A DNA stretch of 64,000 bases, taken from assembly GCF_023065955.2 (NCBI RefSeq), contig NC_079873.1, forward strand, positions 8,756,566-8,820,565, written 5' to 3'. The notes under the pieces were generated by a model. It searched no databases. It was not told the DNA's origin and was given only the letters and a program-made list of their open reading frames with translations. Shown piece after piece: positions 55,177 to 64,000 of this stretch; position 1 is the stretch's first letter, and every line of letters begins with the position of its first letter. Made by a program: the position numbers and the translations under genes. The DNA comes from Ursus arctos (taxonomy: Eukaryota; Chordata; Mammalia; Carnivora; Ursidae).

Positions 55177-55397
55177 TCGGGGGTCAGCAGAGTGGCCTAC
55201 TGGCCACATCAAGCCCTCCACTTGTTTTTGTAAATAAAGTTTTAGTGGAACTCAGTCCAGCCCATTCATTGACATGTTGTCTTTGGCTGCTTTCTCACTA
55301 TGTAGTGACAGTATTGAGCACTCATGAGAGAGGTCATATGGTCTGCAAGGCGAAATATTTACTCTCCCGACATTTACAGAAAACGTTTGCTGACCCA
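55177..55397 (+). mobile_element. MER58-class hAT fossil
   Basis: GGGGGTCAGCAGAGTGGCCT, then TTTGTAAATAAAGTTTTAGT, GGTCATATGGTCTGCAAGGC and AAACGTTTGCTGACCC. Complete length for the short form. Confidence 0.85.
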
Positions 55398-56237
55398 AAA
55401 CATGTTGCTACTTGAATTAATTTTATACATTTATTTTTCCATTTAGTTGTCCGCTAATACAGTGACTCAATCACAGGGCAAATTTTAGTAAGGTTGTATT
55501 TAACCTGACGCTGAATTTTGTATTTAGATAGCGTAAAGGTATCTGGAGAAATCAAGATACCTCTTCATTTTGGTTCTTGTCTGACTGGACCTGAGAAATA
55601 AGCTCTCTAAAAAAGGAATTTAGTCTTTAGGGCTCATTCACATCCTTAATTTTTTAAAAAACATTTCAAAAGAATTAATGAGACCAAAATAAGAGGTCAA
55701 GACAAGAAGCTAGGAACTTATGAGATGAACTCTTTAGAAAAAGCAATTATTAATAACATCCTATTAATGTGCAATGATATTTGGTTAAAAGAAATTTGTG
55801 GAGAGATTTCCACTGACTTTCCAGAATGGCTGCAGTCGTGGGAGTCCTTGCCCGTAAGGACAGAATATTTGGTCACGTACTGACAATGCGGACTGTGATC
55901 ATAGGAAGCGCCACACGGGCCACACTTGCTGGGAAGGAGAGGCTAGCGCCTGTGAACTGTACTCACAGAAGGACAGAAATCTTTCTAGTCGAAGAATACA
56001 GAGTTGTCTGAGACTGTAGTTATAGGAGTCCATAGAATTCATAGTCAGGGTTAGTAGATCTCTGGAATTTGTTTTTCTCCCCTCCCAGCATAACCCGCCC
56101 TCTCCTCCTACTGGGAGTAGAGGAAGTAAGTCTCCTCTAAACGTAGGAAAATGGTAGAGTCCACTTTAATTAAAGGCTTTTTAGGGTCATAATCATGACT
56201 GTCAGAATTTCAAGAAATAAGAAACCTAAGAGATGAG
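55398..56237. other. Single-copy stretch
   Basis: A 61-codon frame at 55826-56011 (MAAVVGVLARKDRIFGHVLT start) is not recognised as any known protein. No repeat seen. Confidence 0.4.
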
Positions 56238-56253
56238 CTAGACCAGAGATTTT

Positions 56254-56433
56254 TAAAAAAATATTTTATTAATTTGAGACACATACATGAATGGGGGGGG
56301 CGGCGAAGGGGGCAGAGGGACAAGCAGACTCCCCACTGAGTGGGCAGCTGGATCCGGGGTTCGATCCTAGGACCCGAGATCATGACCTGACCCTAAGTCG
56401 GACGCTTAACCAACTGAGCCACCCAGGTACCCC
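56254..56433 (-). mobile_element. Long CAN SINE, perfect TSD
   Basis: AAAAATATTTTATTAATTTG, a G-rich patch (GGGGGGGCGGCG), head ending GCCACCCAGGTACCCC. The 16-base TSD CTAGACCAGAGATTTT is identical at 56238-56253 and 56434-56449. Confidence 0.96.
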
Positions 56434-56449
56434 CTAGACCAGAGATTTT

Positions 56450-56926
56450 GAACTCTGCTCCTGGGTCTATGGTTCTGTGGCTTCTCTGGGGCCCTCGCAG
56501 CTGGAGGTCCTGGGGGTGGTTCAGTGTCGCTCCCTCTCCTTCCGGCTGAAACAGCTATGCTTCTGTTTTCTGTGTACTGCCTTGCACATAAGATTTGCTA
56601 TATGAACAGTTTTTAGTAAAATGATTTGAAATCATAGATCCTAGGGCAGCTCTTCAAATTTTTCTGATGAAGGACCTGCAGCGGTCACAACGTGGGTGAG
56701 TTCACCTGGCTCATACCGAGAATTAGCCTAGAGCGGCACTTAGCATCTAGCTCTTTTGTGCTCAATCAAGGGCTTTTATCTATGATTCTATAACGAGGAG
56801 GAGCTCACTCTCCTGCCTTAATCCACTGAGACAAAGGGTAAGCCTTTGTATTTTTAATACCCTTACTTAAGAGTATTAAAACAATAGTTTAGTATTTGTC
56901 AGCTATTGTGACTTTTGTCATCACAC
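56450..56926. other. Single-copy stretch
   Basis: No frame of 60 codons and no repeat recognised. Confidence 0.4.
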
Positions 56927-56927
56927 T

Positions 56928-57105
56928 ATAACAGTAGTTCTCAAGTTTTTGTATGCATAATAATCACCTGGGGAACTCAGTATAAAAAAAAAAAACAGTT
57001 TCCCATTGATCCTTCTTAGAAATTCTGCTGTGGAATATCTGGATTTTAATCAGACACCCCGATGCTTCTGATACAATGGTCCATGCACCATTGTTTACAA
57101 AATAC
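56928..57105 (+). mobile_element. MER5A-class hAT fossil
   Basis: ACAGTAGTTCTCAAGTTTTT, then ATAATCACCTGGGGAACTC, AGAAATTCTGCTG and CCGATGCTTCTGATACAATG. An A-run has expanded in the middle. Confidence 0.75.
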
Positions 57106-57543
57106 TGTCGTAAGGCTTTATCGCTGCATCTTTAAGGCCACCAGTACTAGTATTCCTTGGTACCACGCCGTCTATGGGGGCGAACTGTGACCAAGTAGAT
57201 GACGTTAGACTGGGAGGCTGTGCAGCAATAAGGGGCCAACCCCATCATTGGCATTCTACTGGGATGGCGTCTGTCATGCAACTCGGTCATCAAAAACGTG
57301 TCGTGTCAGAAGTGGCCACGGAAGGGGAAGAGAGATGTAAAATCATGTTCCATAAATTTGTTGTTGAACTCTAACAAACATACAGAGAGAAGCACCATCA
57401 TGAGTGTGCAGCTGAAGGGATTTTTATAACAGAGCACACTTTAACCAGCCAGATCAAGAAGCAGAGCTTAAAACAAACCTTTTGTTCCGTTTCCAGTCTT
57501 TTATCCACCCCCGTCCCCAGTAAGTGTACCTAACACATAAGGT
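57106..57543. other. Single-copy stretch
   Basis: A 66-codon frame (57174-57374) is unrecognised. The part from about 57375 may be an old L1 trace, unconfirmed. Confidence 0.35.
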
Positions 57544-57658
57544 TGGTTTTTTTTAAGATTTTATTTGGTTTTTTAAGTAATGTCTACACCCGATGTGGGG
57601 CTCAACCCACAACCCCGAGATCAAGAGTCTCCACTGACTGAGCCAGCCAGACCCCCCC
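57544..57658 (-). mobile_element. Short CAN SINE, B-box region shortened
   Basis: TTTTTTTTAAGATTTTATTT, then GTCTACACCCGATGTGGGGC, CAAGAGTCTCCACTGACTGA and GCCAGCCAGACCCC. Flanks AACACATAAGG and AACATAGAGG suggest the TSD. Confidence 0.92.
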
Positions 57659-57699
57659 AACATAGAGGATTTTTCTGAGTTCAGGTTTAGAAATAGCTT

Positions 57700-57918
57700 T
57701 TTAAAAAATTTATTTTTATTTTTTTAAAGATTTTATTTATTTATTTGACAGAAAGAGAGACCGCCAGCGAGAGAGGGAACACAAGCAGGGGCAGTGGGAG
57801 AGGAAGAAGCAGGCTCCCAGCGGAGCAGTGAGCCCGATGCGGGGCTTGATCCTAGAACCCTGGGATCACGACCTGAGCCGAAGGCAGATGCTTAACTACT
57901 GAGCCACCCAGGTGCCCC
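57700..57918 (-). mobile_element. Young long CAN SINE nested in the tail of another SINE
   Basis: TTTAAAGATTTTATTTATTT, CCAGCGAGAGAGGGAACAC, head GCCACCCAGGTGCCCC. It is followed immediately by AGCTTTTTTT, repeating the AGCTTTTT at its left edge, so it entered the tail junction of the SINE at 57919-58123. Confidence 0.95.
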
Positions 57919-58123
57919 AGCTTTTTTTTTTTTTTTTTTTTTTTTAAAGATTCCATTTATTTGACAGCAAGAGAATGGACAAGCAGGGGGAGCAGCAGAG
58001 GCAGAGGGAGAAGCAGGCTCCCCAGTGAGCAGAGAACCAGACGTGGGGCTTGATCCCAGGACCCCAGGATCATGACCTGAGCAGAAGGAAGAGGCTTAAC
58101 TGATGGAGCCACCCAGGCGCCCC
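57919..58123 (-). mobile_element. Long CAN SINE, host of the nest, long poly-T
   Basis: T(24), then AAAGATTCCATTTATTTGAC, GGAGAAGCAGGCTCCCCAG and head GCCACCCAGGCGCCCC. The outer TSD is AGGTTTAGAAATAGCTT (57683-57699) and AGGTTTAGAAGTAGCTT (58124-58140), spanning both SINEs. Confidence 0.95.
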
Positions 58124-58379
58124 AGGTTTAGAAGTAGCTTAAATCTCTTTCTACCACATGCCATTGGTCAGAACAATGGCATGTGGACCTCAGCCTAACT
58201 GCAAAGGGTACTGGGAAATGTGTCCTTTGTTTCTAGGAAGTGAATCAGTGTGGTTAACATAATATTTTCTCCATTATAGTTAAGTTTATAATCTAGAATA
58301 TAATCTCATGGCCCAAATAATGATACTTTCTATGCTTATCTATGGGTGTGGCAGATTAAATAAAAGCTTGCTTGCTTTC

Positions 58380-58656
58380 CTTCTTTCTTTCTTATTTCAA
58401 GATTTTATTTATTTAATTTTTTTTCAAGACTTTATTTGAGAGAGAGAGAGGATAAGCAGGGGGAGGGGGAGAGGGTGAGGGAGAAGAAGAAGCAGACTCC
58501 CACTGAGCAGGGAGCATGTCGCAGTGCTTGATCCCAGGACCCCAGGATCATGACCTGAGCCAAAGGCAGGTGCCGCTAAAGATTTTATTTTTAAGTAATC
58601 TCTGTACCCAGGATCAAGTGTCACATGCTCCACTGACTGAGCCGGACAGGCGCCCC
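58380..58656 (-). mobile_element. Short CAN SINE, host of a nested SINE
   Basis: Its TTTC-rich tail and AAGATTTTATTTATTTAA (58399-58415) lie left of the insert. AAGTAATCTCTGTACCC, CACATGCTCCACTGACTGAG and GCGCCCC lie right of it. The outer TSD is AAAGCTTGCTTGCTTTC on the left and AAAGCTTACATACTTTC on the right. Confidence 0.9.
58416..58576 (-). mobile_element. 5'-truncated long CAN SINE nested in a short SINE
   Basis: TTTTCAAGACTTTATTTGAG, GA-rich body, CATGACCTGAGCCAAAGGCA, then it stops before the CCACCCAGGCGCCCC head. AAGATTTTATTT-type flanks are the TSD from the host tail. Confidence 0.9.
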
Positions 58657-58672
58657 CAAAGCTTACATACTT

Positions 58673-59092
58673 TCTAACTTAGTTCTTCGTTTTTCTTTAT
58701 CTTTTAATTTTCTTTAAAATTAAATTCATTCCCAAATAGATATGTATTTATGTTAATGGTTACTTGAATACTGTTAGATGGAGTTGTGGATGGCTGGTAA
58801 TTTAGAGAAGGTAAAATGATGTGAACTTCTAGGGACAACTCAATTCGTCAAACATGTCCCAAATAGCATATTAATTTCATGGGAATGAACATTAGTCCTG
58901 ATGGGTTCTGGGCTCCTGAAGAATGTCCAGGTATACACTTGTTGTGTCTTTAAATCACCAGATCAATTTCTCTACTTCGCTTGCTTTCTTACCCATATCT
59001 CTTTGACGTTTGAAATTGGTAGTTGTCTTTCTAATCTTTGTGAAACCCTTAAGCTTACTCATTAAACACTTGGTGGTCAGCTGTGTTGTTTC
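58673..59092. other. AT-rich single-copy stretch
   Basis: No repeat or frame of note. Confidence 0.4.
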
Positions 59093-59255
59093 ACATACAA
59101 GTGATTTGTTCCTTTTTATTGCTTAGTAGTATTCTGTTGTAGGGATGTACTGCATTTTGTTGATTCACCAGATACTGGACAATTGAATTGTTTTCAGTGG
59201 TTACCAATATGAATAAAGTGACTATGTACCCGGGCATAGAAGTCTTTGTATGGAC
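59093..59255 (-). mobile_element. Ancient L1 fragment, antisense
   Basis: CCTTTTTATTGCTTAGTAGT, ATTCTGTTGTAGGGATGTAC and TGAATAAAGTGACTATGTAC follow the antisense end of L1 ORF2 (TGAGTAGTATTCCATTGTATGG). Confidence 0.75.
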
Positions 59256-59320
59256 TAGAATTCACAACCCTGAGATCAAGAGTCGCATACTCCACCGACT
59301 GAGCCAGTCAGGTGCCGTTG
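59256..59320 (-). mobile_element. Short CAN SINE head fragment
   Basis: AATTCACAACCCTGAGATCA, then AGAGTCGCATACTCCACCGA and GAGCCAGTCAGGTGCC. Only the tRNA-like head is present, without the A/T tail. Confidence 0.85.
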
Positions 59321-59324
59321 TCTA

Positions 59325-59582
59325 CAAATGTGGGCTCCCCCCAAAATTTAATAGCCTACTGTTGACCAGAAGACTTACCAATAACATAAAAAGCCAATTA
59401 ACACTATTTTGTATGTTATATGTATTATATACTGTATTCTTAAAATAAGCTAGAGAGAAGAAAATGTTATTAAAATCATAAGGAAGAGAAAATAGATTTA
59501 CAATACTGTATTTACTAAAAAAAATGCATGTATAAGTGGATCCGCGCAGTTCAAGCCCGTGTTGTGTAAGGGTCATCTGTGT
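59325..59582 (-). mobile_element. Tigger-type MITE (TcMar)
   Basis: ATAGCCTACTGTTGACCAGA, ATGTTATATGTATTATATAC, TATTAAAATCATAAGGAAG and GTTGTGTAAGGGTCATCTGT match a Tigger-derived MITE whose end reads AGTTGACCCTTGAACAACAC. The left terminus is missing at the SINE fragment. Confidence 0.82.
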
Positions 59583-60075
59583 ACCCTGTTTCTCCACCAT
59601 CCTAACAGCAGTGTAATTTCCTTTCTTGTATTTCCTTCTGATCTTTATCCAAAAGTCTCTGTTGGTAAGTGGGGGACTGCAAATGCCTTTTGTGATTTAG
59701 TTTGGCTCTGATATTGTGTTCTTAAGTTCAGCCTTTCAGTGTGCTCCTCTGTTCAGATAGCTTTTATTTTTCTTACTTGGAATTACTTTCCTAGGATGAA
59801 TATCTCTGAATAGTATTACTGGCATAAAAGGCATAAGTTTTTAAATTCATTTTAATATGAATTAGTTCTTTGTTTTCTAAATTTGTACCAGTTAGGAAAT
59901 GTCCGTTTCCAATCTGTCTAGGCCCTGCTGTACCAAAGATAGTTTTTGAATAAACCATCCTCTCTGTACATCTTGAGAAAGCAGCTGTGCCAGTTTGCAA
60001 GCCTCTAACGGTAACAGTAATAGCTTCTTTCTTAAAGATCCTATGTAAGAAACAAACAATATGCTAAGTCAGAAT
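59583..60075 (-). mobile_element. Possible further antisense L1M
   Basis: CTTGGAATTACTTTCCTAGG, ATTTGTACCAGTTAGGAAAT and similar words near 59777-59900 resemble antisense L1 ORF2 (TAGAAGTGGAATTGCTGG). This may be the same L1 as at 59.1 kb, split by the Tigger element and SINE fragment. Confidence 0.5.
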
Positions 60076-61201
60076 TCTAGTGCTAAATAAAATCCCCACG
60101 ACAGATTAAGATTTGAAGTATGGAAAGAAAGGAAATGAGTTTAGAAAGATAAATCTGTTTGTGCACTGAGTAAGGATAGTATTTTATGCAATAAAGCCTC
60201 CTTAAGTAAACATTTGATGGAAGGAATAAAATCTTACTTGGCACATAAATCTTTTTTATTAACAGCAAGGTTGTGTGTATAAGTGAGCACTAATGTACCC
60301 AAGGGAAGAAGAAATAGAAGGAGCGATTATGGCAAATAAGATGAGGGCAGAACTGTTTCACTCTTCGTCATAAATTGGTCCAAAATTGTTTAACCAAAAC
60401 CAAGGAAGGATAGATGGCCATCCTGCTGGCGCTTTACGTAACAGTGAAGCTAATATTTAATCAATAGCAACTTCCTCTAAGGGCTCTGCCTGCTCTAAAA
60501 TCCTGATGTAATTCAGGTCTGAATGGAAAGGCTTTCCTGCCCTTCTGCCTTTTGATTTCCATAGCTTAACTGAAAATGGAACAACAACAAAAATAACTCA
60601 GATGTAGCTTTCTGATGGCAGAGCTACTTCTTTTATACAGAGCTAGCAGCATTTCAATGTGTGGAATTCTCTGGAGTAGTGTTACCTGAAGACGTTTGGA
60701 CAAGGAAGAGCCTTGCTCTCTTGCTCGGAATGAGTGCTGTAGCAACCTGTAGCATTTCACAAGCAGGCTCCCTTTTACGGGTGTGGACAGTGAGGGAGAA
60801 TATAATGATGTAAGCGAGAGGAATGGCAAATGAAGATGAAACCTGGCTGGGCCGAAGTGCTGGGCTGTCCTTGGGTTCAGTGCATGTGGGGTGGTGGGCC
60901 CCTCTCATTACCTATGGCATCAGCCAGCCTGGTTTGGAATGGTAGTAACTACCGCCTAGAGATGTTGTCAGCATTAAATGAAAAGATCGCTGTCTGGCAT
61001 AAGAACTCAGCAAGTTTCAAGTATATGCTAGTGTTGCATTTTTGTTTTGTTGTGTTGTTTAGTCGTAGGAAACTGAGGACCGCCGGTGGGTTGGAGGGAG
61101 ACTCATCGCAAGAACAAATAGCTCAATGTCAAAGTCTCAGTCATCCGGACGAGGGGTACTTGAGTAAAGTGGTGAATTTCACTTGGATTTTTTTCTAGTT
61201 C
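60076..61201. other. Single-copy stretch
   Basis: A 122-codon plus frame (60830-61198) is not recognised. No transposon found. Confidence 0.4.
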
Positions 61202-61217
61202 CAAAATCTGCATTTAT

Positions 61218-61411
61218 TATTTTTTTAAGATTTATTTATTTATTTTAGAGAGAGAGAGAAAGAGAGAGTGTGCACAAGCTGAAGGAGGGGCAAAGGGAGA
61301 GGGAGAGAAGCAGACTCCTCATTGAGTGTGGAGCCCCACATAGGGCTCCATCCCATGACCCAAGCCGAAACCATGAGACAGATGTTCAACCGATTGAGCA
61401 CCCAGGCGCTC
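61218..61411 (-). mobile_element. Long CAN SINE, diverged
   Basis: TTTTTTAAGATTTATTTATT, (GA)n, then CGATTGAGCACCCAGGCGCT. The B-box middle is shortened. Flanks CAAAATCTGCATTTA and CAAAATCTGCTTTTA form the TSD. Confidence 0.94.
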
Positions 61412-61509
61412 GCAAAATCTGCTTTTAGATCTTAATTCCAGACAAAATGTTACTAAATATAAATGTCAAGATCTATGCGGAGTCAGAGATTTTTTTTTTA
61501 AGGATGTGA

Positions 61510-61626
61510 GCATTTTTTTTTTAAGTTTATATTTTTTAGTAATTGCTGTACCCGGTGTGGGGTTCGAACTCAAGACCTTGAGATCAAGAGTCACATGCTC
61601 TTCGACTGAGCCAGACAGGTGCCTCC
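61510..61626 (-). mobile_element. Short CAN SINE
   Basis: TTTTTTAAGTTTATATTTTT, then CTGTACCCGGTGTGGGGTTC and GACTGAGCCAGACAGGTGCC. Confidence 0.92.
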
Positions 61627-61630
61627 TCAC

Positions 61631-62876
61631 CCCCGCCCCCCATCGTGTCCTGGGTCAGAGATCTTCTTTCCTTAACTTGCAAGCTAAGAAGGTAGCCTGC
61701 TACAATTTCATGGATGCTGACAGAAGGAAGACCCAACACCCCTGTCACAGACAAGAGACAGCGTATTGCTCACAGCCAAGCAGTAGCCAGAGTATCAGCA
61801 TTTGTGTCTGTTCTGAGTGCCAGTTCCGATAGGGCAACACCAAGAGGAGCAGGTGGGTGTAGGGCATGCAGTGGTTTCCATTGCAGGAAAGGAGCCCTGA
61901 GCTTAGAGAATCCAAATCTCTTAGAGTGGAAATAATCGTGTATACCCTTTGCTCCAAAGGCTGGAATGATCTCTGTCTTTCCAGGCTGCAAGCATACCTG
62001 CTCTCCGCTTGGAAGGGAAGGAGGGAAGCACTAGATCTTTGAAGTCTGTTCCCTATATGGACATCTTTGAAAAATGAGTCCTGAACAGAAGGCAGTCAGG
62101 GCCTCCGCTGGAAGGATGTGTAGAAATGGGGGCGGTCCGTGGAAAGTTGCTTTCTGACAGTAAAATTTGAAAGCTGTGTTTATATTGGAAGATAGGAAAG
62201 GGTGCAAAGAAACATTGCTTTGATGTCATATGTGACAAAATGCAACATAGAGTAAAGCACACATGGCATCTCAAGGACTGTGTTATCGGTGTTTGATGGT
62301 ACCTGTCCCTTGGTGATTCTGGAGGTGGTGGTACTTGGCATCAGGGGTACCTGGTGGTTCATCAGTGGAGCCCCATGGGAAGCAGCTCCCTCATGGCCTT
62401 GGAAGGCCCTGAGGAGGGATCTCTACACAAATGTGCCCCCAAGAGAGGAGTACATGGGAGAATTCACAAGGGCAAACAGGAGTTCCTCAAGAGCCTTTAG
62501 ACACTTGTTGAGGGGTCCCAGAAGCAGTGGGAGGCAGTTCTATAAGGAACTGTGGGCTCCCCAGCAGTTGGGGGAAATGAAATTCAGCAGAACACAGGTT
62601 GGATGGAGAAGGGCATCTGCTACTCCCGATTTAAAAGACTATTTCTATGGTGTGTTGATGTGTGTGTAGAAATGTTAATTTGTAAGAAAAAAATTAACAG
62701 TAATGATGAAGTGACACAGTCAAATTGATTTACCCGTGTCCACTGGTTTTCTGATTAGTTTCTGGTCCAGATTTTATCAATGATGTGTAACTGTCAAGTG
62801 TCTGTTTCAGTGCTCCCAAAGTATATTTTAGGGTACCCCAGGATATTCCTCCAATTACACTACAGAAGAAAACCTT
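61631..62876. other. Single-copy stretch
   Basis: Frames of 129 codons (62280-62669, plus) and 108 codons (61506-61832, partly SINE) show no known domain. No repeat recognised. Confidence 0.4.
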
Positions 62877-62890
62877 TGGCCAAATACATT

Positions 62891-63074
62891 CTTTTTAAAA
62901 GATTTTACTTATTTATTTGACAGAGAAAGAGCACAAGCAGTGGAAGTGGCAGGCAGATAGAGAAGCAGGCTCCCCGCTGAGCAGGGAGCCTGACACAGGA
63001 CTTGATCCCAGGATGCTGGGATCATGACCTGAGCTGAAGGCAGCCGCTTAACCACTGAGCCACCCAGGTGTCCC
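62891..63074 (-). mobile_element. Long CAN SINE
   Basis: AAAAGATTTTACTTATTTAT, GAGCACAAGCAGTGGAAGTG, head GCCACCCAGGTGTCCC. The TSD TGGCCAAATACATT is identical at 62877-62890 and 63075-63088. Confidence 0.96.
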
Positions 63075-63088
63075 TGGCCAAATACATT

Positions 63089-64000
63089 TTGAAAATGCTG
63101 AGTATCATACCCTTCCCTCTTGGGGATTTATACTTCACAAAAACATATTAAAAACTCTAAGTTATCGTGCCTTTAAGGATGCTCTTGAACTTTGTTTAAA
63201 CCGACTTTTGCTAAATTCACCTGATCCCAGAATCCTCTTTTTGCATAACATTCACGAAAATCTCATGGCACCAATGTTTGGGAGAGCACATTGCAGAAAC
63301 TGCTTTATAGTAACATGACAGCACTGTCACAGTTGAAGTAGTAATAAATAATAAAGGAAACTTTCAGGTTATTTAAGAGCTTTTCAGCAATACCTGTTAT
63401 ATTTGTTGCTTGTATCTAACTAAGGTCAGTTACAAACTTAAACTCTTTCAGTCCTGGCGCTGCATTGTAGTCCTCGCTAGTGAGAAGCTCTAATCCACCA
63501 GACATGATCTGGAATTTCTGATAGTGACATGAGAAGTTCATCCGAGCTTTTAAGAAGCCACAGTTACCACATTGAGTTGATAGGATTCTGGTGAAAGGCA
63601 AACATGGTTGGCCTTTCATAGAGCTTGAGCGGCCTTATTGGGGTACATTCCCATTTTTACAACAGCTTTATAGAATTCACAGTCATTTGTGAATTCCTTG
63701 ACTGTGTGGGACGCAAGGTTGGTCACCATTGGATAAGACTGTCTTTTTTCTTGGGTCTGTGTCAGGTTTTTATTACATTGTCTTTGTTGCCAGGTAAAAT
63801 ATTAAGAATGTAGTGAAGACTTGGAGAGTAGCCTTGGTTTTCATGTTTAGAAAGCTGGATCAATTGGTGGATTTATTGGGTGTTTTTCATTATGTTTAGT
63901 GGAAGATAAATTAGTTTTTTATCTTGTTTGCATAAATCATCTATCAAATTTTATGCATGACAGCTGCTCCTTTTGAAGTTATCTCTTAAATAGGAAGTGA
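63089..64000. other. Single-copy stretch to window end
   Basis: A 67-codon minus frame (63416-63619) has an even composition but no recognised homologue. No repeat seen. Confidence 0.4.

Noticed and set aside
61506..61832. 108-codon plus-strand frame
   Set aside because: Its first third is inverted short SINE; the remainder has no recognised homologue.
1..64000. A novel operon, phage, CRISPR, toxin or defence system
   Set aside because: The sequence is mammalian, packed with CAN SINEs and fossils of L1, ERV and hAT elements. There are no dense prokaryotic-type genes, ribosome-binding sites or spacer arrays.

Overview
This is vertebrate nuclear DNA from a carnivoran, most likely a bear-like arctoid (Ursidae, including giant panda). 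The main evidence is about 59 tRNA-Lys-derived CAN SINEs, recognised by a head of the form GGGGCGCCTGGGTGGCTCAG, a CT-rich body, and an AATAAA plus TCTTAAAA tail. Many carry a variant body (minus-strand reading CCAGCGAGAGAGGGAACAC, then GGAAGAAGCAGGCTC) that I associate from memory with ursid/panda SINEC1 copies, and that differs from the dog SINEC_Cf consensus. I found no convincing protein-coding exon, tRNA, rRNA, CRISPR or bacterial-type feature. All open frames are short (154 codons at most), and many are just translated SINEs. The window reads as intergenic or deep intronic sequence.

Two SINE forms are named below. 'Long' SINEs have tRNA head, CT-rich body (GA-rich when inverted) and tail. 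'Short' SINEs have only the tRNA head and a short linker before the A-rich tail. TSD means target-site duplication, the direct repeat flanking a retroposon.

Layout. 1-8.3 kb: sparse SINEs, MER20 and MER58-class DNA-transposon fossils, and a 3 kb single-copy block (4.5-7.4 kb). 8.3-17.2 kb: dense SINEs, MER5A-class fossils, L2 pieces, an MLT1 LTR and several microsatellites. 18.0-20.8 kb: repeat-poor, AT-rich sequence interrupted by one SINE, of conserved-noncoding character. 20.8-31.1 kb: dense SINEs, an L1 ORF2 remnant (22.0-23.1 kb) and an L1 3' end (25.6-26.0 kb). 31.15-38.55 kb: no SINE at all, only old fossils (MER5A, L1M, MLT1, MER20, MIR) and candidate conserved sequence at 33.7-34.25 kb. 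38.5-42.4 kb: SINEs again plus an L1M piece. 42.4-46.0 kb: SINE-free, with a (CA)n tract and AT-rich single-copy DNA. 46-53 kb: dense SINEs, an ERV LTR fragment, and a three-level nest (SINE inside ERV LTR inside MER58). 53-57.5 kb: LTR and hAT fossils and a G-rich tract. 57.5-63.1 kb: nested minus-strand SINEs, L1M and Tigger-like fossils. 63.1-64 kb: single-copy sequence.

No gene system operates here that can be read from sequence. The most useful information is the insertion history recorded by nested elements with readable TSDs, and the repeat-poor blocks that are candidates for regulatory conservation. Repeat family names are given from memory of consensus sequences and were not checked with RepeatMasker.
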